DNA of 64,000 nt from an uncultured bacterium (GTDB lineage: Bacteria; Planctomycetota; UBA1135; GCA-002686595), in the NCBI GenBank assembly GCA_938083085.1, contig CALLKX010000014.1:186001-250000 (forward strand). The letters are read 5' to 3'. Positions 36,684 to 45,555 of this stretch are shown piece by piece; positions within the stretch are counted from its first letter, which is position 1, and the number at the start of each line of letters is the position of its first letter. The notes under the pieces were generated by a model. That model worked only from the letters and a program-made list of their open reading frames with translations, was not told the DNA's origin and did no database searches. A program made the translations under genes and the position numbers.

Positions 36684-38051
36684 GTGGCTGATCGTTCCCT
36701 CCATGGCACCCGCCCCCGCACGGCGGCACGGCTCGAGCTCGGCCGCGCCCTCGGCGGCGCGCTGCTCGCTCCCCTGCGGTACGCGGCCCACGTGCCGGTG
36801 CGGCGCCGTGTCCTCTCGGAGATTCGGCAGGACGTCCAGGAGGGCGCGGGGATCCTGAGCCCGCTCCCGGCTCCGGAGATCTCGCTCGAGCGCCCGCTCC
36901 GCATCCTGATCGGCGCGGCCGAGGCCTCCGGCGAGATCCACGGCGCCAACCTGATCCAGGCCATCCGCGCCCGCGTCGAGGCCGCCGGCGGTCCGGCCCC
37001 CGAGTTCGCCGCGCTCGGCGGAGAGCGTATCCGCGCCCTCGGCGTCCCGACGATCGCCGACCCCGTGGCGCGTGCGCACACGGGCTTCGACGGCATCCTC
37101 GAGTCGCTGCCCTACTACGTGGGGGTCATCGAGGACACGGCCCGTCACGCTCGAACGGTGCGGCCGGACCTCTTCATCCCGGTGGACTCGCCGGCCCTGA
37201 ACGTCCCCCTCGCCCACGCGGTCCACCGGTATGGCGTGAAGACCTGCCACCTCGTGGCTCCGCAGTACTGGGGCTGGGCCCCCTGGCGCGTCCGCGGCTA
37301 CCGCAAGGCCATCGACCTCGCGCTGACCATCCTCCCCCACGAGCCGGCCTGGTACTCCCGGCACGGGGTCCGCACGCGACACGTCGGGCATCCACTCCTC
37401 GACCACCTCGCGGGGACCCCGACGACCCGACCCGATGATCGGTCACGGGTCCTCGCGCTGCTCCCCGGGAGCCGCCGGGGCGTGATCCAGCGCAACCTCC
37501 CGTGGATGCTGGAGGCCCTCGAGCCACTCCGGAAGGCCGCGCCCGACGCCGAGGTGCGGATCCTCCAGGCCACGGACGAACACGCCGCCCTGATTGGCGA
37601 GCTCGCCCGCGGCCACGAGGTCACCTTCGCCTGCGGAGACCTGCACGGGGAGCTCGCCCGAGCCCGGGCCGCCTTCGCCGTGTCGGGGACCATCCTGACG
37701 GACGTGCTCCACCACCGACTCCCGACGGTCGTGCTCTACCGCTTCTCGAAGAAGCTCGAGTCGTTCCTGTACGACCACGTGCTCACGACCCCCTTCTTCG
37801 CGTCCACGAACCTGCTCGCCGGCAGCGAGGTCCTCCCTGAGCACGGCTTCCGCGGCGAGGGTCCGATGGAGCTCGTGAGTGCCCAGGTTCGAGACGCGTT
37901 CCTGGATCCCGAGACCCGGGCGCGCGCCTCCGAAGGCCTCGAGGAGGCCGCTCGCCGCCTCGGGCCGCCGGGCGCCATCAGCCGCGCAGCCGCCCACGCC
38001 CTCTCGGTCGCCACCTCTGCCAAGGCAGCGGGAGCGTCCCCCCATGACTGA
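36684..38051 (+). CDS. lpxB: Lipid-A-disaccharide synthase
   Basis: A 455-residue GT19 glycosyltransferase that joins UDP-2,3-diacylglucosamine to lipid X at the inner membrane, making the lipid A disaccharide. The conserved GAAEASGEIHGANL (from about residue 76) corresponds to the usual GEASGD start, VDSPALNVPLA and the HLVAPQYWGWAPWR block match the family, and the sugar-nucleotide site (GTILTDVLHHRLPTVVLYR region) is present. About 70 extra N-terminal residues precede the fold; a GTG start at 36684 fills the space to the divergent gene. Its stop overlaps the sigma gene start by 8 bp. Confidence 0.92.
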   Translation: MADRSLHGTRPRTAARLELGRALGGALLAPLRYAAHVPVRRRVLSEIRQDVQEGAGILSPLPAPEISLERPLRILIGAAEASGEIHGANLIQAIRARVEAAGGPAPEFAALGGERIRALGVPTIADPVARAHTGFDGILESLPYYVGVIEDTARHARTVRPDLFIPVDSPALNVPLAHAVHRYGVKTCHLVAPQYWGWAPWRVRGYRKAIDLALTILPHEPAWYSRHGVRTRHVGHPLLDHLAGTPTTRPDDRSRVLALLPGSRRGVIQRNLPWMLEALEPLRKAAPDAEVRILQATDEHAALIGELARGHEVTFACGDLHGELARARAAFAVSGTILTDVLHHRLPTVVLYRFSKKLESFLYDHVLTTPFFASTNLLAGSEVLPEHGFRGEGPMELVSAQVRDAFLDPETRARASEGLEEAARRLGPPGAISRAAAHALSVATSAKAAGASPHD

Positions 38052-38832
38052 GCCGAAGCCCCCCTCCCACGGCACAGACGGATCGCCCGCGCCGGACCAC
38101 CCTGGAGGCGCGGCAGGGTCCTCCGACGGGGCGCCTGACCCGGGCCCGAGCGCGGCGCATGGGAATTCATCACATTCGTTGAATGACCCAGACGGCCCCG
38201 GGTACAGCCGTTCGACGATGCACTGCGAGGCCACACAACTCATGACCGCCGCCCGCTCGGGCGACGAGGAAGCGTTCGAGGCCCTGTTCCTGAAGATTCG
38301 TGGGGTCGCCATCCAGTCGGCGCGCTCCCTCGTCGGCTCCCACGCGGACGCCCTTGACATGACCCAGGAGGCCTTCATCAAGGCCTACCGGGCGAGGGAC
38401 AGCTACGACCCGGACCAGCCGTTCCTGCCCTGGTTCCATCGCATCCTGAGGAACACCTGCTTCAGCTTCCTCCGCAAGCGCGGTCGAGCACGCAGCACGT
38501 CGCTGCACACCGTCGATTCGGACGGTGAGAGCCACACCCTGCAGCTGGAGGACGAGTCGGCTCCGAGCCCCTCGGACCGGTTCGTCGCGGAGGAGCGCCG
38601 CGAGCACTTCGAGGTCGCGCTCGAGCGACTCTCCTCCACCGACCGGGAGATCCTGGTCCTCCGCCACTACCAGGAGCTCTCCTATCGCGAGATCTCCGAG
38701 GCCCTCGAGATCCCCCAGGGGACGGTCATGTCACGGCTCTTCCATGCGCGGAAGCGGCTGCGGGTGCACCTCGCCCCGAGGATCGAAGACCTCCTGAGTC
38801 AACCGAGCGACAGAGGACGCTCGCCGCGCTGA
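38044..38832 (+). CDS. ECF-type RNA polymerase sigma factor
   Basis: A 262-residue sigma-70 family ECF factor. Residues 1-70 are a disordered Pro/Gly/Ser-rich extension. Region 2 includes DMTQEAFIKAYRARDSY and FHRILRNTCFSFLRKR (about 110-155). Region 4 has a helix-turn-helix (LSYREISEALEIPQGTVMSRLFHARKRLR, about 210-240, quoted partly as YREISEALEIPQGTVMSR). ATG at 38044 lies inside the end of lpxB; a shorter start at 38218 is possible. A putative anti-sigma gene follows after 26 bp. Coupling to lpxB suggests an envelope-stress role, which is inference. Confidence 0.92.
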   Translation: MTEPKPPSHGTDGSPAPDHPGGAAGSSDGAPDPGPSAAHGNSSHSLNDPDGPGYSRSTMHCEATQLMTAARSGDEEAFEALFLKIRGVAIQSARSLVGSHADALDMTQEAFIKAYRARDSYDPDQPFLPWFHRILRNTCFSFLRKRGRARSTSLHTVDSDGESHTLQLEDESAPSPSDRFVAEERREHFEVALERLSSTDREILVLRHYQELSYREISEALEIPQGTVMSRLFHARKRLRVHLAPRIEDLLSQPSDRGRSPR

Positions 38833-38858
38833 GCCCAGCTCAACGGGGACAACCAACC

Positions 38859-39329
38859 ATGATGCTGGACCAGGACAACCGCCAACCCGAGGAGCCGCCG
38901 CCTGGCGCGGACGAGCTCATGGCCATGGCCTACGCCGATGGAGAGCTGGGCGCCGAGGAGGCCGCAGCCTTCTCCGCGCGCCTCAAGGGCGACCCCGCCC
39001 TCCTGCGTCTCGTGGCCGAGCACCGGGCCCTCGACGCCCTCGCGCGGCAGGTGGGGCACCCCGAGCCGGCCGAGATCGACTGGGCCGTGCTCAAGGCGGA
39101 CCCCACCCATCGCGGGACCACCGTCGCCGGGTGGGTGCTGCTCGCCGCATCCGCGCTCATCGGCGCCGCCATCGCCAGCGGGAGCTTCCTCCTCGACGAC
39201 ACGGTCCCCTTCCCTGCGCGCGCTCTCGCCGGGGCAGGCGTGCTCGGGCTCGCGCTGCTCTTCAGCGCCGTGCTCCGCCGCCGCCTGCGCGCGATCCCCC
39301 TCGACCCCTACCGCCACGTCCAGCGCTGA
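38859..39329 (+). CDS. Putative membrane anti-sigma factor
   Basis: A 156-residue protein. An N-terminal soluble part contains ELMAMAYADGELGAEEAAAF (about 20-39), which resembles the zinc-less anti-sigma (RseA/FecR-like) start, followed by DPALLRLVAEHRALD. Two hydrophobic segments (about 90-110 and 118-140) follow, with a basic end. Position immediately after the ECF gene supports an anti-sigma role; I do not see the usual HxxxCxxC zinc motif. Confidence in function is moderate, in the gene high. Confidence 0.65.
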   Translation: MMLDQDNRQPEEPPPGADELMAMAYADGELGAEEAAAFSARLKGDPALLRLVAEHRALDALARQVGHPEPAEIDWAVLKADPTHRGTTVAGWVLLAASALIGAAIASGSFLLDDTVPFPARALAGAGVLGLALLFSAVLRRRLRAIPLDPYRHVQR

Positions 39330-39330
39330 C

Positions 39331-39660
39331 ATGTTGATCCTGACCACCAACGAAGTCGCCGCGGCAAAGATCACCGAGAGCCTCGGGCTCGTCCGCGGGA
39401 CCACCGTCCGGACGCGCCACTGGGGCCACAACTTGATCGCCGCCTTCAAGGGCCTGGTCGGTGGCGAGGTCCACGAGTACACCAAGGTCATCGCCGAGGC
39501 GCGCGAGGAGGCGCTCGATCGCATGAAGGCCGAGGCCTTCGCCCTCGGCGCGGACGCGGTCGTCGGCTTCCGCTTCGCGACCAGTGAGGTCGCGAAGAAC
39601 TGCGCCGAGGTCGTGGCCTACGGCAGCGCGGTCAAGATCGTCCGCGCGGACCAAGACTGA
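39331..39660 (+). CDS. YbjQ/UPF0145 family protein
   Basis: A 109-residue protein of the YbjQ (UPF0145, putative heavy-metal-binding) family. The TNEVAAAKITESLGLVRGTTV opening, quoted partly as ITESLGLVRGTTV, and AREEALDRMKAEAFALGADAVVGFRF, quoted partly as EAFALGADAVVGFRF, are characteristic. It starts two bases after the putative anti-sigma stop, so lpxB, the sigma factor, the anti-sigma factor and this gene may be one transcript. The biochemical role is unknown. Confidence 0.88.
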   Translation: MLILTTNEVAAAKITESLGLVRGTTVRTRHWGHNLIAAFKGLVGGEVHEYTKVIAEAREEALDRMKAEAFALGADAVVGFRFATSEVAKNCAEVVAYGSAVKIVRADQD

Positions 39661-39690
39661 GTCTCGGCGGCGCTTGCCCCTGGCGAGTGC

Positions 39691-40356
39691 TCAGTATCGA
39701 GCGAGGATCTCGTCCAGGCCCTTCCGCGCGAGCGCGGGGACCTGGCACCCGTCGGCTGGGTACCCCACCGGGATCAACAGGAACGCCCGCTCGTTCGCGG
39801 GGCGATCGAGCACCTTCGCGAGGAAGCCCATGGGGCTGGGCGTGTGCGTCAGGGTCGCGAGGCCGGCCGCGTTCAGCGCGGCGAGCAGCATGCCGCTCGC
39901 GATCCCCACGGACTCCTGGGTGTAGTAGTTCTGCCCCTGACTCCCGTCCTCCTGCAGCTCCCAGGCGTGGCGGAACACGAGGATCAGCGCCGGGGCGATC
40001 TCAAGGAACGGCTTGCTCGCGTCGGTGCCGAAGGGCTGGAGATCCGAGAGCCACTCGTCGTTCATGCGGCCCCCGTAATTCGCCTGCTCCTCCTCCTCGG
40101 CCGCGACGCGGATCTGCGCCTTGAGTCCAGGGTCCGTGACGAGCGCGAAGGTCCACGGCTGCTTGTGGGCGCCCGAGGGCGCCGTCCCGGCGGCGCGGAT
40201 GCAGTCCTCGAGCACCTCCAACGGCACCGGTTCAGGTGAGAAGGCCCGGATCGACCGCCGCTGACCCGCCTCGGCAGCGAAGGCAGCGGCCCGCGCGCGC
40301 ATCTCGTCCTCGCCTTGGCGGCGGAACTCGAGCGGAATGAAGGGGGCTTCGGCCAT
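39691..40356 (-). CDS. Iodotyrosine-deiodinase-like nitroreductase
   Basis: A 221-residue FMN flavoprotein of the nitroreductase superfamily. Unlike ordinary nitroreductases it matches iodotyrosine deiodinase (IYD): RRSIR (33-37) for FMN phosphate, TAPSGAHKQPWTF (58-70), and the active-site lid containing Glu90 and Tyr94 in EEEEQANY and Lys115 exactly 21 residues after the Tyr, the same spacing as the Glu-Tyr-Lys triad that binds the halotyrosine zwitterion in animal IYD. THTPSPMGFL and PVGYPADGCQVP close the match. Reductive dehalogenation of halotyrosine is therefore predicted. It stands alone. Confidence 0.85.
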   Translation of the reverse strand: MAEAPFIPLEFRRQGEDEMRARAAAFAAEAGQRRSIRAFSPEPVPLEVLEDCIRAAGTAPSGAHKQPWTFALVTDPGLKAQIRVAAEEEEQANYGGRMNDEWLSDLQPFGTDASKPFLEIAPALILVFRHAWELQEDGSQGQNYYTQESVGIASGMLLAALNAAGLATLTHTPSPMGFLAKVLDRPANERAFLLIPVGYPADGCQVPALARKGLDEILARY

Positions 40357-40488
40357 GGGGACACCTGGGATGTGGACAATGGGATGAACCTCCCTGGCTG
40401 CGCGCCGTTACGGGGGTCGTCCAGGGCACTGCGCCGGGCCCCTCGGAGGGGTGACCTGCGCGCGGGGCTCGACTACGTTACCGATGAC

Positions 40489-42228
40489 ATGCTGAGACTG
40501 CTCACTCTCCCCCTCGCTATCGCCCTCTCCGCGCTGGCCCTCGCCGGACTCGCCTCCGCCCAGGGCCCCAAGGCCGACGAACTCCCGGACCTGAAGGGCG
40601 AGATCGACTTCTCGATCCGGTGGCTGAGGAGCACCCAGAACCCGGAGACCGGCGCGTACGGCGGCGACATCGAAGGCACATCGTGGGTGCTCTTTGCCCT
40701 GGCGAAGAGCCCCCGCAAGTACGAGCGGCCGGACGGCCCCTTCGTCTCCAAGGCCATCGACTATCTCCTCTCCCTACAGCGAGAGGACGGCTCCTTCGTG
40801 GACGCGGACCGGCCCGAGGGATCCGCCCTGGCCACAACCCGCGCCGCCGCCGCCGCGCTCTCGGTGCACATCGACGACCGCTCGGTCGCGCCCCTCGGTA
40901 AGGCGCTGAAGTACCTGGCGAGCAACGGCGTCGACGCCCCCTCACTCGAGCAGATCGAGGTCCCCGTGGACGAGGCCGGCGCGACCCGCCTGGCCTTCAA
41001 GCTCCTCGGCGACCGCGCGGGCGAGGGCTCCTGGAGCGGGCCGCGCGGCAAGGTCACCGAGACCGCCCGCGGCATCGAGGCTCTGACACGCATCCGCAGC
41101 CAGGTCGCCCCGCCCGCCGCCGCGCCGAGGAAGCCTTCACCGCTCCCCCGCTACTCCCCGGCGACCCGCGTCGACATCGACGAGGCTGTCCTGCGCGGGG
41201 CACGCTTCCTCCTCGCCGCGGGCGAGGGCGCCCGCTGGGGCGCGCCGGGCCAGCCGGACGCCGGCCTGACCGCCATGGTCACGAGCGCGCTGCTCGAGGT
41301 CCCCGAGCCGCGGCCCGCCGACATCCAGGCTGCCATCGACGACGCCCTCGCCTGGATCCTCACCCACCAGAAGGCGGACGGCTCCATCCACCAGGGGCGC
41401 CTCGCGAACTACGTCACGTCGGCCTCCATCATGGCCCTCGCCGCAGAACCGAAGTACGCCGACGCCGTGCTGCGGGCGCGCAACTGGCTCATCGGACTCC
41501 AGGCCGACGAGGGCGAGGGCTACTCGGAGGGCGACCTCTACTACGGCGGCATCGGCTACGGCGGCGACGAGCGCCCCGACCTCTCGAATCTCCAGATGTC
41601 CCTGGAGGCCCTCGCCGCCTCCGGACTCTCCCGGGACGACGCGGCGTTCCAGCGCGCCCTGAAGTTCCTGGAGCGCTGCCAGAACCGCTCCGAGACCAAC
41701 GACGTCGAATTGACCCGCAAGGGCATCGTCATCAAGTCGGGCAATGACGGCGGCGCGGGCTATGCGCCGGGCGACTCCAAGGCCGGCTTCGTTCAATTGG
41801 CGGACGGCACCGAGGTCCCCCGCTCCTACGGGTCCATGACCTACGCGCTACTGAAGAGCTTCGTGTTCGCCGGCCTGAGCCAGGACGACCCGCGGGTCGA
41901 GGCCTGCTGGAAGTGGCTCTGCGAGAACTACACCCTCGACGTGAACCCGGGCTTCGCGCCCGGCGGCGACCCCGTGGCTCCGTACCAGGGTCTCTACTAC
42001 TACTTCCACACGATGGCGAAGGCCCTCGACGTCTACGGCGTCGACGAGGTCGTCGACGGGGAGAAGGTCGCGCACGATTGGAGAGCCGAGCTCGCGGGCC
42101 GGCTGCTCTCCCTGCAGGACCGCGGCAACGGGAGCTGGACCAACCGCAACGCGCCGCGCTGGTGGGAGGGCAACCCGGTCCTCGCCACGAGCTACGCCCT
42201 CCTGAGCCTGGGCGCCGCGCGCAAGTAG
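40489..42228 (+). CDS. Secreted terpene-cyclase/prenyltransferase-repeat protein
   Basis: A 579-residue protein with a signal peptide (core LPLAIALSALALAGLASAQ). It consists of repeats of the alpha/alpha toroid found in squalene-hopene cyclases and prenyltransferases: IRWLRSTQNPETGAYGG, LQREDGSF, LTHQKADGSIHQG and LQDRGNGSW. The catalytic DxDD of cyclases is not visible, so it is likely a structural or binding protein rather than an enzyme. Planctomycetota often carry exported members of this type. ATG at 40489 begins the signal peptide. Confidence 0.82.
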   Translation: MLRLLTLPLAIALSALALAGLASAQGPKADELPDLKGEIDFSIRWLRSTQNPETGAYGGDIEGTSWVLFALAKSPRKYERPDGPFVSKAIDYLLSLQREDGSFVDADRPEGSALATTRAAAAALSVHIDDRSVAPLGKALKYLASNGVDAPSLEQIEVPVDEAGATRLAFKLLGDRAGEGSWSGPRGKVTETARGIEALTRIRSQVAPPAAAPRKPSPLPRYSPATRVDIDEAVLRGARFLLAAGEGARWGAPGQPDAGLTAMVTSALLEVPEPRPADIQAAIDDALAWILTHQKADGSIHQGRLANYVTSASIMALAAEPKYADAVLRARNWLIGLQADEGEGYSEGDLYYGGIGYGGDERPDLSNLQMSLEALAASGLSRDDAAFQRALKFLERCQNRSETNDVELTRKGIVIKSGNDGGAGYAPGDSKAGFVQLADGTEVPRSYGSMTYALLKSFVFAGLSQDDPRVEACWKWLCENYTLDVNPGFAPGGDPVAPYQGLYYYFHTMAKALDVYGVDEVVDGEKVAHDWRAELAGRLLSLQDRGNGSWTNRNAPRWWEGNPVLATSYALLSLGAARK

Positions 42229-42387
42229 TCGCGGCGGGACCCCGGCGCGGGCTCGTTCGACCGGAGTTCGACGTCGCGGTCCGGGCGCGTCCGCCGAGCG
42301 CATGCGCGGGGCTGGGGCCGCCCGGTGGCGCGCTCCGGGGTGCCCCCGTCGTGAAGCCGAACGGCTCGAGCCCAGCGCCCCCCCGGA

Positions 42388-43740
42388 TCAGCGACCAGGA
42401 GCGCTGATCAGATCGCTCTCGTTCACCAGCCGCCGGCCCTCGGCGAGGGCCTCGGCCGCTGCAGGGGCGCCGGCGAGGTTGACCAGCTCCTGAGGGTCCT
42501 GGCCGAGATCGAAGAGCTCCTCGGCCGGACGGGACTGCAGGCGGCGGACCCGCTCCGCCACCTCCATATCGCCCCCGGCGGCCGCGCGCACCATCTCGGA
42601 CCAGGTGTCCGAGGTCAGCATCACGGCGTTCTCGAACCGCAGCCCCTCGCCCCAGGTGCGGATGTACTTCCAGTCACCGAAGCGGACCGAGCGAGAGGGG
42701 ACCGCGGGCTCGACGCGGTGGGCGTCGTGGGTCCCGAAGACGAACGCGCGCCAGTCCGCGGGGTCGCCGCCCTCGAGCAGCGGCACCAGGGATCGACCGT
42801 CGAACGCTCCGGGCCGTGGGGTCGCGCCGGCCAGGTCCAGGAAGGTGGGAAGCAGGTCGGTGAGTGAGATGAGATGATCGTCGACGCCAGGCTCGACGCC
42901 GCGCCCGAAGGCGACGAGCGGCATGTGGATCCCCGCCTCGTAGAGCGTCGTCTTGGCGAAGGGGAACGGCGGGCCGTTGTCGCTCGTGAAGAACCCGACC
43001 AGGTCATCCGTGCCCTCGTCCTGGTTCAGCCGGTCCAGCATCGCCCCCACCGTGGCGTCCATCCGGCGCAGGCCGTCATGGAAGCGAGCCAGCTCGGCCC
43101 GGACCGCGGGGGTGTCCACGAGCGCGCCCGGAACATCGACCCGCGCGGGATCGTGGGGCGGCGGGGACCCCTCGCCGTAGGGCGCACCGTCCGTGGGGAA
43201 CGGCCAGTGGCTGTCGCGGAAGTTCACGACGAGGGCCCACGGCCGACCGTCATCCTCCTCGAGGAAAGCGTCGAGCTGGTCCACGTGCCACTGGAGGCTG
43301 CGGGCGCCCTCGTCCGCGCGGCCGGAGCGAGAGAGGAAGTCGAAGGGAAAGCGGCGCAGGGGCTTCGCGCCGACCTTGCCGATGAGCCCGGTGCGGTAGC
43401 CCGCCTCCCCGAGCAGGTCGCCCCAAACGGGGATGCCGTCGGCGATGGGTCCGAAGCCGTTGGCGCCGTGCCGCGCTGGCATGAGCCCCGTGTAGATCGA
43501 GGAGCGAGACGGGGTGCAGACGGCGCTCGGCGCGTAGGCGCGGGTGAAGCGGCGCGCCCCCCTGGCCACGGCGTCCAGCCGAGGGGTCTCGACCCCCTCC
43601 GCTCCGTAGCAGCCGAGGACGACGCCCTGATCGTCCGAGACGAGCAACAGCAGATCGGGGCGTTGATCGGCCGGAGGATCCTGCGGCGGGGCACCGCAGC
43701 TGACACTGAGCACGGCAAGCAGGACGAATCCGAGGCGCAT
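42388..43740 (-). CDS. Exported sulfatase
   Basis: A 450-residue type I sulfatase. The formylglycine motif CTPSR (Cys75) is intact and is expected to be converted to formylglycine by FGE. Metal-binding Asp36-Asp37 is in LLVSDDQG, and later GLIGKVGAKPLRRFPFD and FFTSDNGPP fit the alkaline-phosphatase-like fold. The N-terminus is a signal or lipoprotein signal (LSVSCGAPP, imperfect lipobox at Cys15). Substrate (sulfated polysaccharide or small molecule) unknown. ATG at 43740 is used; it is divergent from the M48 gene. Confidence 0.9.
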   Translation of the reverse strand: MRLGFVLLAVLSVSCGAPPQDPPADQRPDLLLLVSDDQGVVLGCYGAEGVETPRLDAVARGARRFTRAYAPSAVCTPSRSSIYTGLMPARHGANGFGPIADGIPVWGDLLGEAGYRTGLIGKVGAKPLRRFPFDFLSRSGRADEGARSLQWHVDQLDAFLEEDDGRPWALVVNFRDSHWPFPTDGAPYGEGSPPPHDPARVDVPGALVDTPAVRAELARFHDGLRRMDATVGAMLDRLNQDEGTDDLVGFFTSDNGPPFPFAKTTLYEAGIHMPLVAFGRGVEPGVDDHLISLTDLLPTFLDLAGATPRPGAFDGRSLVPLLEGGDPADWRAFVFGTHDAHRVEPAVPSRSVRFGDWKYIRTWGEGLRFENAVMLTSDTWSEMVRAAAGGDMEVAERVRRLQSRPAEELFDLGQDPQELVNLAGAPAAAEALAEGRRLVNESDLISAPGR

Positions 43741-43777
43741 GGGAGTATTGTGCCTCCACCGAGACCACGATTCCCCC

Positions 43778-44902
43778 ATGCAGGACGAGTTCAAGACCCA
43801 CATGGTCCTCGACGGCTTTCATGTCGCCGGCGGCCAGCGACGCCCAACCAAGCTGACCTTGGACCTGGAGGGCATCTCCGTAGAGGGTGGCGCACGGGAG
43901 CCCTGGCGCCATGTGAAGCTCCGGCGGGACGAGGCGGATGGCGCCGTGCTCGTGGTGACCCGAGACCGGGTCCTCGGCTCCGACGACCCGGGCTTCCTGC
44001 GCTCGGTCGAGGGTGCAGCGGGCAACACCCTCGACCGAGAGCTTTCCAAGCTGGTGGGCGGCCAGGTGGGGCTCAAGGGGTCGAGCGTCATCGGCTGCGT
44101 GGGATTCGCCCTCTTCACTTATCTCCTCGTGACCGCCGTTCCCGGGTGCTTCCGATCCACCGTAGACGCGACGGTCGATCAGCTCCCCTACTCCGTGGAC
44201 GAGGAACTCGGCCGGGTCACCGAGGAGTCCATGGAGGCGGAGGACGTGATCGACGATCCGGAGGTCCAGGCCGCCATCGAGCAGATGGTGGACCGCCTCA
44301 GCGACCAGTTCGAGGACACGGACGTCGACCCCGCCGAGGTCACCTGGAGCGTGCGAGTCGTGGACAGCGAGCAGGTCAACGCCTTCGCTCTCCCCGGCGG
44401 CTACATCACGGTCTACACCGGGCTGATCCGGGAGGCGACGAGCCCCGACATGGTCGCCGGGGTGATCGGGCACGAGATGGCCCACGTGCTCCAACGCCAC
44501 GGGCTCCGCCGGGTCGCGAACCAGCTCGGGCTCTTCGCGGGCGTCCAGCTCATCTTCGGTGGCACGGGCGGCCTGATCGGCATGGCCGGCGACGTGCTAG
44601 CCCTCGCCAAGGGCCGCGAGTGGGATCGCGCCCAGGAGACCGAGGCAGACGTCCTCGGGACCACCGCCATGATCCGCGCAGGGCTGGACGCCCGCGAGCT
44701 CGGCGAGTTCTTCCTGATCCTCAAGGAGAAGAACGGCGAGACCCCGGGAGTCCTGGGCTGGATGAGCACCCACCCCATGCACTCCACCCGGGTCGAGGAC
44801 ATCGAGGCCCAGGTCGACGCCACCGAGGGCGTGGAGGCCGACCCGCTCGACCTCGACTGGGCCGACATCCTCGACCGGGTCGGGGCGCCGGAAGACGAAT
44901 GA
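43778..44902 (+). CDS. M48 family metalloprotease
   Basis: A 374-residue zinc protease. One transmembrane segment (about 102-123) anchors it, with a soluble N-terminal domain before it. The catalytic HEMAH is at residues 232-236, and the third ligand Glu is in ETEADVLG downstream. FALPGGYITVYTGL (203-216) is typical of the M48 family. It probably degrades misfolded membrane or periplasmic proteins, depending on orientation. Its stop overlaps the next gene's start (ATGA). Confidence 0.9.
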   Translation: MQDEFKTHMVLDGFHVAGGQRRPTKLTLDLEGISVEGGAREPWRHVKLRRDEADGAVLVVTRDRVLGSDDPGFLRSVEGAAGNTLDRELSKLVGGQVGLKGSSVIGCVGFALFTYLLVTAVPGCFRSTVDATVDQLPYSVDEELGRVTEESMEAEDVIDDPEVQAAIEQMVDRLSDQFEDTDVDPAEVTWSVRVVDSEQVNAFALPGGYITVYTGLIREATSPDMVAGVIGHEMAHVLQRHGLRRVANQLGLFAGVQLIFGGTGGLIGMAGDVLALAKGREWDRAQETEADVLGTTAMIRAGLDARELGEFFLILKEKNGETPGVLGWMSTHPMHSTRVEDIEAQVDATEGVEADPLDLDWADILDRVGAPEDE

Positions 44903-45462
44903 CCGAGGCGGCGGACGAGTGGTCCAACGCGGGCTCGCTGGAGGATCTCCTGGGGCTGACGCGGCGCTTCCTCACAGGCGCCCTCGACCGCTTTCCGGGC
45001 TGGGGCGCCGGCGACCTGGACGAGGAGACCGACGACCTCCAAGCTGGACTGCTCCAGGCCGTGGGCGCCGGGGTCCTGCCCGTCGCCTCCCAGCCGGGCG
45101 AGCCCTTTGCCCCCGGCCACGACGACCTCGACTGGGGCCGGCGTGCCTTCGTGGGAGGTTTCGTCGCGCCGGAGCGAGTGGCGGCCATCACGGCGGCCGC
45201 GGCGACCCTCGGCCTGGAGGTCCTGCTTCAGGGCCCCGGACACCCTCCCTCCACGCGCTCGGTCCCCGTCGGCCTGCGGGACGGCCTCCCCTTCCTGGTC
45301 CTCGGCCCTGACGCGAGGGAGCAGGAGCTTGAGATCTTCGCCGAGGGCGCCGGCCCCGCCGCCGAGGCTGCCCTCGCTCGCTGCCCCTTCATGTGGCTGT
45401 TCGACCCGGTCTGGGGTCGCCGCGAGGCGCTCCCGGCGGCCCTCGCGTCCTTGCCGCAATAG
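44899..45462 (+). CDS. DUF6919-like protein
   Basis: A 187-residue soluble protein. The pattern NAGSLEDLLGLTRRFLTG..PGWGAGDLDEETDDL..GLLQAVGAGVLPVASQPGE, quoted here in short parts, resembles DUF6919, known mainly from actinobacteria. I recognise no enzyme motif. ATG overlap with the M48 gene implies translational coupling and perhaps a shared function. Family assignment is from memory and moderate. Confidence 0.6.
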   Translation: MTEAADEWSNAGSLEDLLGLTRRFLTGALDRFPGWGAGDLDEETDDLQAGLLQAVGAGVLPVASQPGEPFAPGHDDLDWGRRAFVGGFVAPERVAAITAAAATLGLEVLLQGPGHPPSTRSVPVGLRDGLPFLVLGPDAREQELEIFAEGAGPAAEAALARCPFMWLFDPVWGRREALPAALASLPQ

Positions 45463-45555
45463 GCTCCCCGTCCCGGTAGGATTCCCTGGCGGCGCCAACG
45501 GGTCCGCCCCCCCGCCGTACACGCGACGTCCCCTTCACCCCGCCCAAGACTCAGC

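Noticed and set aside
42874-45462. 862-codon plus-strand frame overlapping the sulfatase, M48 and DUF6919-like genes
   Set aside because: Its first part is antisense to the sulfatase and its middle is the wrong frame of the M48 gene; only the last 187 codons (from 44899) are real.
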